A DNA stretch of 33,965 nucleotides from Branchiostoma floridae (GCF_000003815.2 NC_049992.1:17709686-17743650), one strand, 5' to 3'; positions 19,900-30,829 are shown, counted from the stretch's first letter. Made by a program: numbers and translations. The notes: a model not told the origin generated them from the sequence alone.

Positions 19900-20085
19900 G
19901 ACACTTTAATGGAAGATTAAGCCTAATCCTCTCCTTCCACCAACTTTAGCCTCCCTAACCAAAAGTCAGGTACCAATTTTTACACCTGGTGGAGTGGGTA
20001 AAGTGTTGTTTTCACAGGACACAAAGCCTAGCGAGAGATGCCATCCCAAATTGAAGCCATAACCTTTCAATTTCAAGGGCTGTCG
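19900..20085 (-). repeat. tRNA-derived SINE, copy 3
   Basis: On the minus strand: GGCTTCAATTTGGG (eroded B box), TTTGTGTCCTGTGAAAACAA, CACTTTACCCACTCCACCAG, TTGGTACCTGAC, then GGTGGAAGGAGAGGATTAGG. These blocks match the plus-strand copies at 8490 and 13862 in order. Boundaries are approximate. Confidence 0.7.
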
Positions 20086-20186
20086 GTTGTAGTATGTACG
20101 TAGAAGCCGTTCAAGGAGGTCCAGCAATACCATTGGGCTTTTTTGATGGCAAGAAGCAACCCAGCACACTTTGCCTGTAATAAATA

Positions 20187-21065
20187 GGGCAATCACACTG
20201 AAACCGAATCTGCAGGAATCAAGCAAAACCTACCGGAATGAAGAATTTGCAAAATTCGTGCCACATTTTGGCGGGACTCAACTGGACCTAACACCCCTTC
20301 ATTTTCATTTTCATTCATTCATCCTCGCCGCATATCAGACTTCGCTGAGGCGGGCCGTCATCGCTCTCCAGGTCTTACTGTCTGAAGCTGCTCTCTGCAC
20401 TCCCTCCCAAGTGCATCCCATCTCTGCCAGGTCACGCTCTACTGTTCGCCTCCACGTCATGGCTTTACCTCCCCTCTTTTTCCTTCCAGCTGGACACCAG
20501 CTCAGCACTACTCTGGGGAGTCGCTGTCTTGGCATTCTTGCAACATGCCCCAGCCACCGTAACCTTCTTTCTGGATAAGTGTTGATAGTCTAGGTTGTCC
20601 AGTACGGTTTCTGACAGTGTTGTTACTAATGTGCTTTATAGGAGAGGCGGAATGAGTCGGAATCCCGTCTGAATGGAAATTCTCCTATATTCCTGGGTAT
20701 CCGATATACACTCTAGAAATTCTCACTGTATTCAAGATGTTTGTGTTCATTCTTGTGGCCAGCAGGTTCTCCATCGAAAGTGCGATCAGAATGTTTTGAG
20801 TGATTTTGGAATGCCTTAGTAGAACGCGGTTGTACTGCAGTTAAACGTGTTAGAAAATGAATGCCGTTCAATATTCTCCATCTTGAATGCACCTGGAAAG
20901 TTTTCTACATGACAAAAATGTTCGGGGCGGCCAGAAAAATAAGCAAAAGTTTCTGAAATGCACTGAAATTTCTAAAATACACTACGAATTCCAAGGAATA
21001 TTCAAAGAATTTTATTCATACAGCATTCCGGTTCATACGGATTCTGATTCTTGTGTAAATGGGCC
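20187..21065. mobile_element. TTCACAC-ended TIR element, copy 2, interrupted by a retrotransposon
   Basis: The left end GGGCAATCACACTGAAACCG and the inverted right end GGCCCATTTACACAAGAATC correspond to copy 1 at 7134-7739. Internal blocks ACCGGAATGAAGAATTTGCA, AAATTCGTGCCACATT, GGACCTAACACCCCTTCA, GAGAGGCGGAATGAG and GAAATTCTCACTGTATTC follow the same order. Removing the retrotransposon at 20299-20640 reconnects CACCCCTTCA with GGAGAGGCGG, as in copy 1 (CACCCCTTCACACGAGAGGC). Confidence 0.72.
20299..20640 (-). pseudogene. Non-LTR retrotransposon C-terminal tail inside a TIR element
   Basis: Reading the minus strand from about 20580: RRLRWLGHVARMPRQRLP, then WCPAGRKKRGGKAMTWRRTV and ERDLAEMGCTWEGVQRAA, then SKTWRAMTARLSEV and a stop at 20335. 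'RRLRWLGHVxRM...W...V..DL...G..W..a...A.dr..WRa' is the terminal domain of many non-LTR retrotransposons. The element ends with ATGAAAATGAAAATGAA-type repeats at about 20299-20320, a microsatellite-like tail typical of target-primed insertion. This tail type differs from those at 160, 9680 and 11715. Confidence 0.87.
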
Positions 21066-22030
21066 TTTAGAGCAATTCTTCTAGCTGATATTCTAGTTTT
21101 TACGTTCACAGCTCCGATGTACACACTAGCCACACAATGAAAACAAATTTTGAGTCCAAAAACCGTTTACAAGGTTAACTTTCAGGTTTTGTACCGAGAC
21201 TGCATTGATCGGGTCAGACAATCACTAAAAGACTTTAGACTCTCCCTCTGGTTCATAAGATAAATGACACCGACTTTAAAACTCATGATCGATCAGCCAC
21301 AACATTAGGTTTGTCCTTATCTGTCTTCTGGCATCTTCGTATTTTGGAAAAGCTATTTGGATAGCTTTAGGCCGCATATTGCTGCTCGTGGTGATACGAT
21401 CTGGGTATAGCTTTCAAATAACATGTGTATAGGCCTCAAGGTTCATACTCTTTGCAGTACATTTGCGGAAACCATTACATGTATTTTGGAGCGTCATATT
21501 CTTGAACCAGAAGAGGACAATCTAAATCAATGGTTCATTTTAAGCAAATAAATGTTAGCGTGGAATTCATTTAGGACATATTCGTGTATCATTCCGTTCC
21601 TATGATCCATGTTTTGGATTGTAATCTTTCAACAATATTGAACCAAACTACATGTACCATAATTGAAGACCATGCGACCTAGTTCCATATGTAAACACGC
21701 ATGATAAGTAAAATGATAGTCGATATGTGTCCCTCTTACTGAAATTGACCAGCAAGATATCTGTAATCCCCTACAGGCGATGATCAGCTAAGGTTAACCC
21801 AAAGGTCATCTTACCAGTGATCAATACTGCCCCATCCATGAGCGTGTATCTCGTCGTACAATCTTGAGGATATCTAGCTTTATTTTCCGCTAACACTGTT
21901 ATATATTCAAACCTTGCCATGTGGCCAATAAAACTAAATACGCGATGTCCTATGATAGGGTCCTAACGCTCTAATGGTCAATAAATAAGACCATATACAT
22001 GATTAATACGCCCCATAGTTTTTAACCTGA
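21066..22030. other. No recognisable gene
   Basis: No repeat, frame or element end recognised on either strand. Confidence 0.4.
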
Positions 22031-22033
22031 TTA

Positions 22034-22530
22034 TACTGTAATGACCAAGCTCTCGTAAAGTTCGCAGGTCTTGACCTACTTGCATATTTTTGAATTCGGT
22101 ATAGTGGCGTCGTTTCTACAACTACTGTGCCCAAAGAGTTGATGGAGGACTTATGTTTACTTTCTCAACGTCGATTTTATTCATTTATCTTTAAACTAAT
22201 AATACTGTGATAACCAAGCATGTGTTAAGTTCACAAGTGGCGACCCACTTCCATATTTGTACATTCCATTCGTTTCTACAACAACTCAACTGTGCCCGAA
22301 GAGGTAGAAGAAGGCTTATATTTACTTCTCCAACGTCGGGTTTATTTATCTATTTTTAAACTAATAGTACTTTAATAACCAAGCAATCGTTAAGTTCGCA
22401 GTTTGCGACCTAAATCTACATTTTTATATTCGATAGTGGTGTAGCTTCTACAACTCCTGTGCCCAAAGAGGTGATGGAAGGGTTAGATTTACTCACCCGA
22501 CGTCGGGTTTATTTATAATACAATAAGAAG
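22034..22530. repeat. Tandem array of three 165-169 bp units
   Basis: Units start near 22034, 22203 and 22368. Each carries TAATAACCAAGC-like, GTTAAGTTCGCAG-like, GCGACC, TTTCTACAACNACT, TGTGCCCAAAGAG, TTTACT, ACGTCGGGTTTATTTAT and TTTAAACTAATA blocks, substantially diverged between units. Confidence 0.88.
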
Positions 22531-22707
22531 CTACACCACTTCAGGGGCTCATTGTTTCAAAGTCACCCTTGAGATGAAAGAAAAAAAAAACATTGATGAG
22601 ACCAGACCTATTTGGACAAGAAACGTGGGATGTCCCAGTATAGCTCAATCGGTACGACCCTATGGATGACCTAAACTTTACCTAACCAATACCAAAATTG
22701 GACCTTA

Positions 22708-22964
22708 GGCGAACTCTCACCGCACTTGCGTCACGCTAACGTCACTGCGGGGTTCGAAAAATACTTAGCGAATTTCAAAGATAATAAAAAGAAATTTTCA
22801 AATTCTTACTTTTTGTGTACTTTGTAGTATTATAAGTCATACTTGTACGTACGTATCGCGCAATATCTAAATTATAAAAAATCCGAGAAAATAACAAAAC
22901 ATTGACGCAGTGAACGAGTCCCACAGTGACGCAAGCTTGACACAAGTGCAGTGAGAGTGCACCT
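22708..22964. mobile_element. AGGTGG-family MITE, copy 4 (most diverged)
   Basis: The left arm GGCGAACTCTCACCGCACTT then GCGTCACGCTAACGTCACT pairs with the inverted right arm AGGTGCACTCTCACTGCACT then TGTGTCAAGCTTGCGTCACT. TTA lies at 22705-22707 and 22965-22967. The interior retains the TTTGTGTACTTTG and AAGTCATACTTGTACGT blocks of copy 3 and copy 1 (inverted). Confidence 0.78.
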
Positions 22965-23685
22965 TTACACCCTCATAGTTGGTTCTAATTAGGCGGTAAC
23001 TGGGTCATGGGAGACTCTGATTTGAATTCAAGAATAGGTATATCCAAGTTAGAGCTGCTTCGTCTTTCGGATGGCACGTAAAGTGTAGGTCCTGTGTTCA
23101 AGGAGATGCCTTGGGCACGTACAATGCTAACAGCCTTATTATTCACATGCATGCCAACTGACTGCAATAATACAAGTTCAACTATTTTTTTTTAAATAAT
23201 GCTTTTCATGTCTTATCAATTTTGAAAGAAAACATGATGACGTGTGTACCATTAGACACTTGAAATATAAGATCATGAACATGTTTTTCGTCTGTTGGGA
23301 GGGGGGGGGGGATAACGTTATATGACTAGCCAAAAGCGATTTCCTTTGGAAACCACTTAGAGGTTATGAGGCCATCCGCTATGCCTGTCAGAACAGCACT
23401 GTCCATTTCCACCGGCTGACGTATCTGCCAGCTTAAAGCCTACTACCAGACACAGGGGCAACGGGGCTTTTCGTGAAATGATGTTTGAAACGCAGCCAAG
23501 ACTATCACTTCTGTCTAAAGGTGCATTTTCTGCTCTTGCACCATCAATCTAACGGCCTTTAACGCAAAGGAAGAAATATAGTGGCAGCTTTTCAAATGAC
23601 ACGTAACGAATCCATATATTGTGGAGAAATTGTATTATTGACACATGCCTTTGTATTCCTGAAAAAAATTATAACTAACTAATTT

Positions 23686-23751
23686 TTATAAACACAATGG
23701 ATTTATAAACAAAACGGATTTTAAACAAAACGGATTATAAACAAAATGGAT
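23686..23751. repeat. Four-unit 16-17 bp tandem repeat
   Basis: The unit TTATAAACAAAACGGAT occurs four times with small changes. Confidence 0.92.
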
Positions 23752-23799
23752 TAAAAGACTGCTTTATAACATGCTTCATAAATGACGTGTGTGCATTTC

Positions 23800-23849
23800 G
23801 TTTGTTTCATACAAAGCACTAAATCAAAGATTCTTTATATGAAACAAAC
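23800..23849. repeat. 17-bp inverted repeat, 16-nt loop
   Basis: GTTTGTTTCATACAAAG pairs with CTTTATATGAAACAAAC with one mismatch. Confidence 0.85.
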
Positions 23850-24351
23850 ATATTTTAGAGATCGAAAGATAAGACACATTTCTAATATTTTACATTTAAT
23901 ACTTCTTAAGTATTCGATATCGCCTTAAGAAACTACCTCGTCTCTCTACCTCGTCCCTACATGCCCTGCAACTTCCTATAGTTCACAGAGGTCGAGGCAC
24001 TTAGTACACGGTCTGAAGAATCCACCCCAAGATTTCCTTTCAAAATACGCCAATCCTTCAGCCAGTATAGCCGGAAGGTAAGAAGGCTCCTAGGTGGAAG
24101 CAATTCGTCACGTTAAGATGTTTGATGTCTTGTCGTGTAACTTCGCCCAGAGGAGACATATCGAGGCAGATGTTATTGCTGGATTCAATAGACAGTGGTG
24201 ATACGGTTGGAACTAATGTCACCCAGTCTTCTATTTATTAAGGCAATGGCCGAGCAGAGGGGGCTTAAAGGAGAGGTGTACTTCTAGATTTTTAGTTTTG
24301 AATATATTTCTTTGCTTACCATCTGATATTTCATCTTCCTAAGTTGTATAA

Positions 24352-24630
24352 TTGTGCAAGTGCCAAGCATCACCATTACAAAATGGAGTCCACCGTCGTA
24401 GATGGTTCCTTTTCGGCCACATCCTCGCGTTTAGTAAGAAACTCAAACCAAGGCTAGGTAGGCCATGTGAAGGCCTCCTCAGCAGTCGTATAGACGATTG
24501 TAAGCTACATCTCAACCAGAACATTAGACTGGAGACTCGTGTGTTATGATATCTAAGAGAAACAGCAGCAAACAGAAGACGATGGGAGGAATTGTACCGT
24601 ACACTGACTTGGTTATCGATGACAGTGTAT
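24352..24630 (+). pseudogene. Non-LTR retrotransposon C-terminal tail, third type
   Basis: The frame reads VHRRRWFLFGHILAF, PRLGRPCEGLLSS, then one TGA at 24547, then in the same frame YLRETAANRRRWEELYRTL. The order RRRW-x-LFGHIL ... GRP ... LRE-A-x-x-RxxWxxL is the terminal block found after the reverse-transcriptase domain in many non-LTR elements. It is one frame with a single stop. No polymerase sequence is present upstream. Confidence 0.7.
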
Positions 24631-25509
24631 TTTTCTGTCTATAACTAAGAACAGTCATTATCATTATCAATAAGTTGTAGTATTAAACTTGAAGATCATC
24701 ATCCATTTAACTGGTGAATGCCTAGTTCTAGTTCTCTTAGCTTACGCTATACCATGTGTCTCAATGCCGTCACATGCACAGCTTAAGTAAAAGATACATG
24801 TACCAATAGAGTTAATTGTCAAAACAACGGCCAAATGTCTTCTGAATTTCTACCCAAATATGTCAGCCGGATATTTCCATGTTTTGTAGGATTTAATCCC
24901 AATAGTAAAGCTATTATATCACAGTTACCAATACAAAGCACACAAAACTAATTGTTTTCAGGTCACCCGTCAAAAAATGTGAAAAATGAATAACAAATAT
25001 CACCAAAATCAAGTTCAAATATCCAAAACAATATTTTATACAGACAACAGGCACATATTTTGCAGTATTTCACCCAAGAGGGGCGAAATGCACTACCAAA
25101 GATGGCATACTGGTGTATGCAAGACAGCCTATATAGTAGAATCTACCAGCTGCAGCCTCGTCCTGGTGCCATGACCCCGGATGACCCCAGGAAATCCAAG
25201 ATGGCCGCCATAACTGGAATTAAGTCTATCATGTAAAGGCTAAAAAAAGAAATGCTGCATATCCGCTTACCAGCTGTACCCTATAGCTAGCAAAGCCCTG
25301 CCGACCCTAGCCATTTTTGGTCGATCGGTTGCGAGGGATATAAAGTGTCCGATATCTGAGTAATGATACCGTTGCATAGAATTGATTTTAGATGTGTTTT
25401 TTTTTTCACATTTCTATTACAAAAGTTAAGTTAATTATGTGTGTTGTTGGCACCAAATACCAGCTAAACTGCCCGTGTTGCCATTATTGCATTGTCTGCA
25501 AAATATCTA

Positions 25510-25532
25510 TAAATCTAAATCTAAATCTAAAA
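25510..25532. repeat. AAATCT hexanucleotide microsatellite
   Basis: Just under four units of AAATCT. Confidence 0.9.
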
Positions 25533-25635
25533 CATTTTGCTTGTACAGTGTATATAAAGCATATTTGCATGGTCAAAATGCGCGTATAAAGTCCTTATAA
25601 TGTATTTCAGTTTGATATTGATAGATAGAACCTTA

Positions 25636-25687
25636 GAAAAAATTAAAGAAATCATCCTATTGAAAAAATTAAAGAAATCATCCCATT
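25636..25687. repeat. 26-bp tandem duplication
   Basis: The unit GAAAAAATTAAAGAAATCAT (first 20 bases) is repeated once, with one difference near its end (CCTATT versus CCCATT). Confidence 0.95.
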
Positions 25688-27616
25688 GAATCATCATTTT
25701 CAAGGACCACATTTACGTTCCTCGTATTGACTAACTACAAAGGTTTGCGGTATCATCTTTTGAGGTGCCCAGATCCTCAGCTCCCTTCAGAAGAATGCAC
25801 TGTGAAAAGTGATTGTCTGGGCTTTTTGACACTGATGGATCAACCTGACCACAAAATCTCAGCTTGAAAAACAAATCCCCATTCCAGCGAAATCCTCGAA
25901 ATCCACATCAGAACACAGGCGAACGTGAACCAAATACCAATAAACGTACAACCAAGTGTTGGACTCACTTCTCTGTCAATTTTCATGCTTGTCAAAACGA
26001 AAATTCTTGGGGTTTGCACGCAGAATCACTTTGAAAAGAGGTCTACAGGTAGTCCATTACCCCACATGACCCCTCCAACGCAAACCATCACCGTATCTAA
26101 CCGCTACCATATTATCTAAGCAGTTGCTGATCAATCATATTGTATATGCGACGGTTATTTTGAATTCAGTGGAGGTTATACCTACATGCGTTTTAAATTT
26201 GAGTTGATTGACAGAGAATTTCCTTGAGAATTCATAAAACTTTGAGTTAAGGGTACATGTAGGGGAGGAGGGGGGGGCACTGAACTGAGAAATGCGATCA
26301 TTTGGACGGATAAAACAGCATTAAATTTCACACCATGCGGTTGCAGCAATGAAACTCGTTGTAGGCTAAACAGGTGGTGAGATCAACGGATTGCTTAGCA
26401 AAAGTGTGAAGATGAAAACCAGAAAGTCAACATTTGCAGCATATTTAAGCCATCTCCCTCCAAAGACAAATTGGACTGTTCCAAATCACCACTGTGCGAA
26501 AACGGAACATTCCAAAATAATTATTTCCAAACGTGAACTATCGCAAACTTTTCTCGGTCCAAAATGGAACTTTGCCAAATTAACTTCTTTACAAGAATAG
26601 ACTCTTCCACGGGCACCCTTTGCATGATGGACCATTCTTACAACAAATATACTTCCACTCAAAACGTGGACTTTTTAGAATCACCCCAGTACAACATTGA
26701 ATTTTCCTGAAAAAATGAAATATACATAAATCGATTTTATGATTTGGACACAATACATCTTATACTAATTAGATATACTTATTTGTAATGAATAATTTAC
26801 ACACAACCAATGAATAAATATTGCAACAGACAAGAATGTCATGTGTAAAACAGAGCAACGCTTTTAAGTTGGATACAGGGTAAAGCCATATGCCGATAGG
26901 ACCACCATAGGCAAAGACCTCGAGGTTTGGCCTAGCATTTTGTATCTAACTCGTAGCATATACCAATGACTGCGCAGTAAATTGAGCACATGTGTAAGTT
27001 GTATATGTACATAAAGATGAGTGAAGAAAGATCCAGGACATAACGATATACCCGCATCCCTTTGGGGGGACATAACAACACCGTAAGGTGCTTTTACAAT
27101 GAAAGATTTATGTGTGGAGAAGGTCCTTTGTGCTGGTTCCCGGCCATACGTTAGGAGCTTATTGACCCTTCTGAATTAGGGCGCGCCCTTGTGGAGTCGT
27201 CAAGTCCGAGCGAGTCACAGTTTACTGTTCCACTGACTGCATAATACCCCTGCCCATTTGAACCCAAGCATCCAGGCGACTGCGACCCGATGAAAAGGGC
27301 AAGATTTCTTTTACAACGTAACGCAGTGAGTAATAGGAATTTTATGCAGACGACATTGCGATACAGATGTAAAATGATATTAAAAGAAGATGTTAAAGTT
27401 TACGGAGCGGCCAACTGATAACTTTTTAAATTGAATTGCCCTTTTTACGTCGATGTGGTCGTTTGGTCACAAATAATGTTGTGAATGGCAAATGGGAATA
27501 TATTCTGAATTCAGAGCTTATCGTTTTCTGTGTTGAAAATACTTAACGCACAATCATCTACTTCGAGTACTTCACAGTCACTAAGATTATGAAGATACAA
27601 AATGATAAAAGGTTGC

Positions 27617-27688
27617 CTGGTTGTCCCTGCAGCTCATCTGGTAGCTGTCGCACAATTGAGGCCCCGGTTTAAATTCCATGGTGACTGA
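27617..27688 (+). repeat. tRNA-like sequence, probable SINE head or tRNA pseudogene
   Basis: An A-box-like GCAGCTCATCTGGTAGC at about 27629-27645 and a B-box-like GGTTTAAATTCC at 27666-27677 sit at tRNA-like spacing. The acceptor arms do not pair and the B box has lost its CG, so a working tRNA is unlikely. It is a different type from the SINE at 8490. Confidence 0.45.
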
Positions 27689-28319
27689 AAGATCAAGGAT
27701 AAGTCTAGAGTTTTGGGTGTTATTTTGTTTACTTCTAATTCAACAATCACAAATGACAAAATAAGATAAAAATGACAAAAAACACGTACAGTAACCTAAG
27801 TAACTTGTACGAATAAAGTTGTTATTGTCTAAATTACCAATAGTACATATAGTGATATATAGTTATATATAGAAACTGGCAAATACAATAATGATATAAA
27901 TGATGACAATATTTTTTTTACTAAAGATGATACCACAGAAAACTTGGCTGGTATATTTTGATAATCATTCACCCATTAATTTTTAAATATGGGTATTTTT
28001 TAACGTTTTTTTTTTAATATCCATTCATATAGCATGTATATTTTGCGAAATATTGGTAATATTGCTTCTATTGTGGTCCCAGTGCTTCAGAAGGACTTAA
28101 TAAAGGACACGATGTTCAGATGAACTAAATTCAACGCACGGAGCAGAACAATACAGGATAGTGCAGTCTGCATCATTTGGTGTAAATGGTGCACAGAGGA
28201 AAAAAGGAAGTTAATTCCAGGCCTCAATCATGTTGAGTACTGATAGGATCCCTAAAGCCGCGAATGGGGGGATATTTTTCAATAGATTACATAAAAATGG
28301 ATACAAAATCCTACTTTTG

Positions 28320-28937
28320 GCAGAATTCCACTTGAATTCCCCTCGACATGTATCATTTAAAACAATATGACACCAACTAACCCTGTATCTATATCTATAT
28401 AGCCGGTATAACCGCCCTTCGGCGTAACACACCAGCTTCGCAGGCACGCGGCACGGCAGCAGCTGGTTATATTACACTGAATGACCTGTTACACCTACCT
28501 TTTGCACATCTATCTGCTTAGCGTTCTTTAAAACTATCCAGAGATGATGCCCCTACTATGCATGCATACCCTTCCAATACATTCCATAAACGTTCAGATG
28601 TCTCGTGAATATTTTCGGGATAAATGTGGGGAGATAATTAAACAAGCTCACTAAGAATGCTAATTATTGTTGTGATATCAAGAACACCTAACGACTTATC
28701 ATCACACAAAACTTATTTTTGTAATCTAACTTTCTTATAACATTCAACCATAGATTGAGATTGTAATTCAATTTGAAGGTACTTGGGGAATTCAGTAGAA
28801 TGCTGCATCATTTAATGCGTGTGGGGCTAATGGGTTCTTTATCATAAACATTGAAGTAGTATGCATTTCTACTTGTCATCATCTAAAATAGCTTTCCCAT
28901 TCTGGAGTTAATATGACATTGTGTTCCTTTAACAATT
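28320..28937 (+). repeat. Dispersed repeat shared with 16360-16805, copy 2
   Basis: Same ordered blocks as copy 1, including TCTCGTGAATATTTTCGGGA, GGTACTTGGGGAATTC and GCGTGTGGGGCTAATGGGT. An extra CG-rich stretch (28400-28480: GGTATAACCGCCCTTCGGCG, then GGCACGCGGCACGGCAGCAG) lies between the first and second blocks and has no counterpart in copy 1. That stretch differs strongly in composition from its surroundings and probably is a separate repeat. Confidence 0.65.
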
Positions 28938-29210
28938 AGAATCCTTACCTTATGTCTCTCTTTACAAACCCCCTTCCCTATATAAAGAAACGATGAGCTT
29001 CTCTACCTCTGTCGTATAACGCCTCCTTGCACATATACCCTATCACGTTTTCGACCCCCACAAACTTGCCAATTTTTTTCTCAAAAACCCCTTGAGAGCC
29101 ATTAGCTTCGCCTCAGTGCTCGAAGTATCTGTGGAATCCACGCGTGTGAGACAATTACACTTGAACTAGAGGGGGGGTACATGTGCTAAAAAAATATCGA
29201 TAAGATATAT

Positions 29211-29594
29211 TCAAGTACAAGAAAACAAAATGTTAAAGCTTACACATGTGTGGCAAGAATGAGATCGCAGTGTAATGTGGCAAAAGAAAAAATAAATCTC
29301 ATCCCTTACGACTTTCTGGAATGGAATCGCCCTGATGCTCTTCCATGCGTGCACTCTTAAAAATGGCAGTGCTTCACCCTCTACTAATGGAAGTCTGTCT
29401 TTAGCGCCTCGGCGGGACGTGCTTGTAAAGATCACGCTGTCGAACCTGTCAGACTGGAGACCCTTGAGAACCATTCCACAACCAGTATCATCACGGTATA
29501 CTGCAATTCTTCCAGCGTACCGTGAAAAACGACTTTTGACATCGTTACAAAACACAGTGCAGAGTACCCTTATATTAGGGTAGTAGAACAACAT
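29211..29594 (-). other. Unrecognised 127-codon open frame, also open on the opposite strand
   Basis: Minus strand, 127 codons, with an antisense frame open over 29335-29583. It contains SRFSRYAGRIAVYRDDTGCG and DRLPLVEGEALPFL. The amino-acid mix is protein-like (balanced charges, few runs) and it is more CG-rich than its flanks. I recognise no family and see no obvious acceptor or donor fixing exon ends. It could be an exon, a transposon fragment or chance. Two-strand openness argues that composition contributes. Confidence 0.25.
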
Positions 29595-29879
29595 GGAGGT
29601 CGCCGGAAAAAATAATAGAAATTAGACAAACACAGCCAGAAAACATACCAAAGGAGTATTACTAAGCTCTTTGGACGGATAACTCTTTTGACATGTTATG
29701 TCTGTATTTTTACTATTTCTACTATTTTTCCCGTAACCTGCGGAGCCTGGTAGAGGCTACGAATTCGACACGGACCTCATACGGACTTAAATATATACGC
29801 ACGTGTGAACGCGGCTTTACATACAACGCTAGCAAGTACTCGAAGAGTGGCGTCCTCACCTAATCTACACGTATCGAGC

Positions 29880-30221
29880 CCTAAGACAACCCAAACCCAA
29901 ACCTAATTGATCTGACCTGTATTGAGACTCTTGAAGTAGAACTTGAAGTAAAGACTCTTGAAATAAAGTCTTTGACCTGTCTGAGACGCTTGAAGTAAAA
30001 GAAATGACCAAAACGAATGGACACGGACTGTGAACGCTGAGCTTTCGCTCTACTCTACTTATGTTTTGCACTGTGTATATGTAGTGATATATGTTCATAT
30101 ATTTTTGAGGACTCGATGTAATCTGTATCTCTGTAATATTTTATCTAACCCTCAATGAAAATCGGCCTGCAGGCCGATTTAAGCTTATCATGACTAGATA
30201 AAGCTTTGACTTTGACTTTAG
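29880..30221 (+). repeat. CR1-like retrotransposon 3' terminus
   Basis: A perfect palindrome AAATCGGCCTG/CAGGCCGATTT at 30159-30180 is followed by the end CTTTGACTTTGACTTTA. A hairpin followed by a short tandem-repeat tail is the usual 3' terminus of CR1/L2-type elements. No coding tail is detectable upstream, where CTTGAAGTA-type repeats occur (29930-30000), so the left boundary is arbitrary. Confidence 0.65.
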
Positions 30222-30645
30222 CTATTAGAACATTACAACATTATATTAGCTATTACAACATTATGTTGCCAGCTATTCTTCCAGTGGTCTACATAAATAC
30301 ATTAATACACGCACAACATTACATACATACAAACATAATATGTACATTGCAAACTGTACAACTGAGAGAAAAACAAGTTCATTTAGTAACTGTGTTCCAG
30401 TGGCAAGCCATTCGGTACAGGAAGCGCTTCCTTTCTGCATTCGTCCTAGGTTTTGACAGTTTGATGCAGTTTGTTGTTGTTGCTAAGGTTCAAACAAACA
30501 GCCTCGCTATTCTGCCGCTGGATAAAGGTCTGGGATTTCCCTACAGCTGCAATGATATGACCCTGGGTTTAATTGGACGAATAACACATTACCTTAGAAC
30601 GTTGAGAGACACACACATTATACAGTTGTGATGGTGCAGGGATAG

Positions 30646-30768
30646 GGAAGCAAAATCAAACTGGTCCAGGAGAAGATCAACGCAAGTCTCGACCAGGTTC
30701 TTACAACTCTCGCGAGAACCAGGTCACTTCGTGAACAAGATGGACTGATAGCCATCGAAAGTTTGCAG
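30646..30768 (+). CDS. Candidate internal exon with a strong 5' splice site
   Basis: An open frame bounded on the left by an in-frame TAG (30643-30645) and on the right by the donor CAG|GTACGT (30766-30774). It encodes KIKLVQEKINASLDQV, then LTTLARTRSLREQDGL and IAIESLQ, a charged helix-like segment with no domain I recognise. The frame ends exactly at a codon boundary (phase 0). The left edge is uncertain: possible acceptors end at 30645 or 30650, but the preceding pyrimidine tract is weak. It pairs with the candidate exon at 31968-32132, which also begins in phase 0. Confidence 0.33.
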
Positions 30769-30829
30769 GTACGTGTGAGTACAATTAAGTATCCATTTCC
30801 TAAAAAGCCGCTAGGAGGCCAAAACCTAC

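Larger units (their letters stand above)
22968..24335. other. No recognisable gene; small tandem and inverted repeats
   Basis: The stretch contains a G-run at 23301-23310 and the two small repeats listed separately. Short frames only. Confidence 0.4.
24640..27600. other. Unassigned AT-rich region with small repeats
   Basis: About 3 kb with no domain-bearing frame. Small direct pairs: ACCAGCTGCAGCC / ACCAGCTGTACCC at 25143 and 25271, and a loose reiteration of GGAAC...CCAAA units at 26470-26590. A G-run lies near 26271-26278. Whatever repeat family underlies 25060-25340 was not recognised. Confidence 0.35.

Noticed and set aside
20171-20578. 135-codon plus-strand frame
   Set aside because: It is the antisense shadow of the retrotransposon tail, whose minus-strand frame carries recognised motifs.
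22633-22660. tRNA A-box-like TAGCTCAATCGGTACGA
   Set aside because: No B box follows at the right distance, so it is not called.
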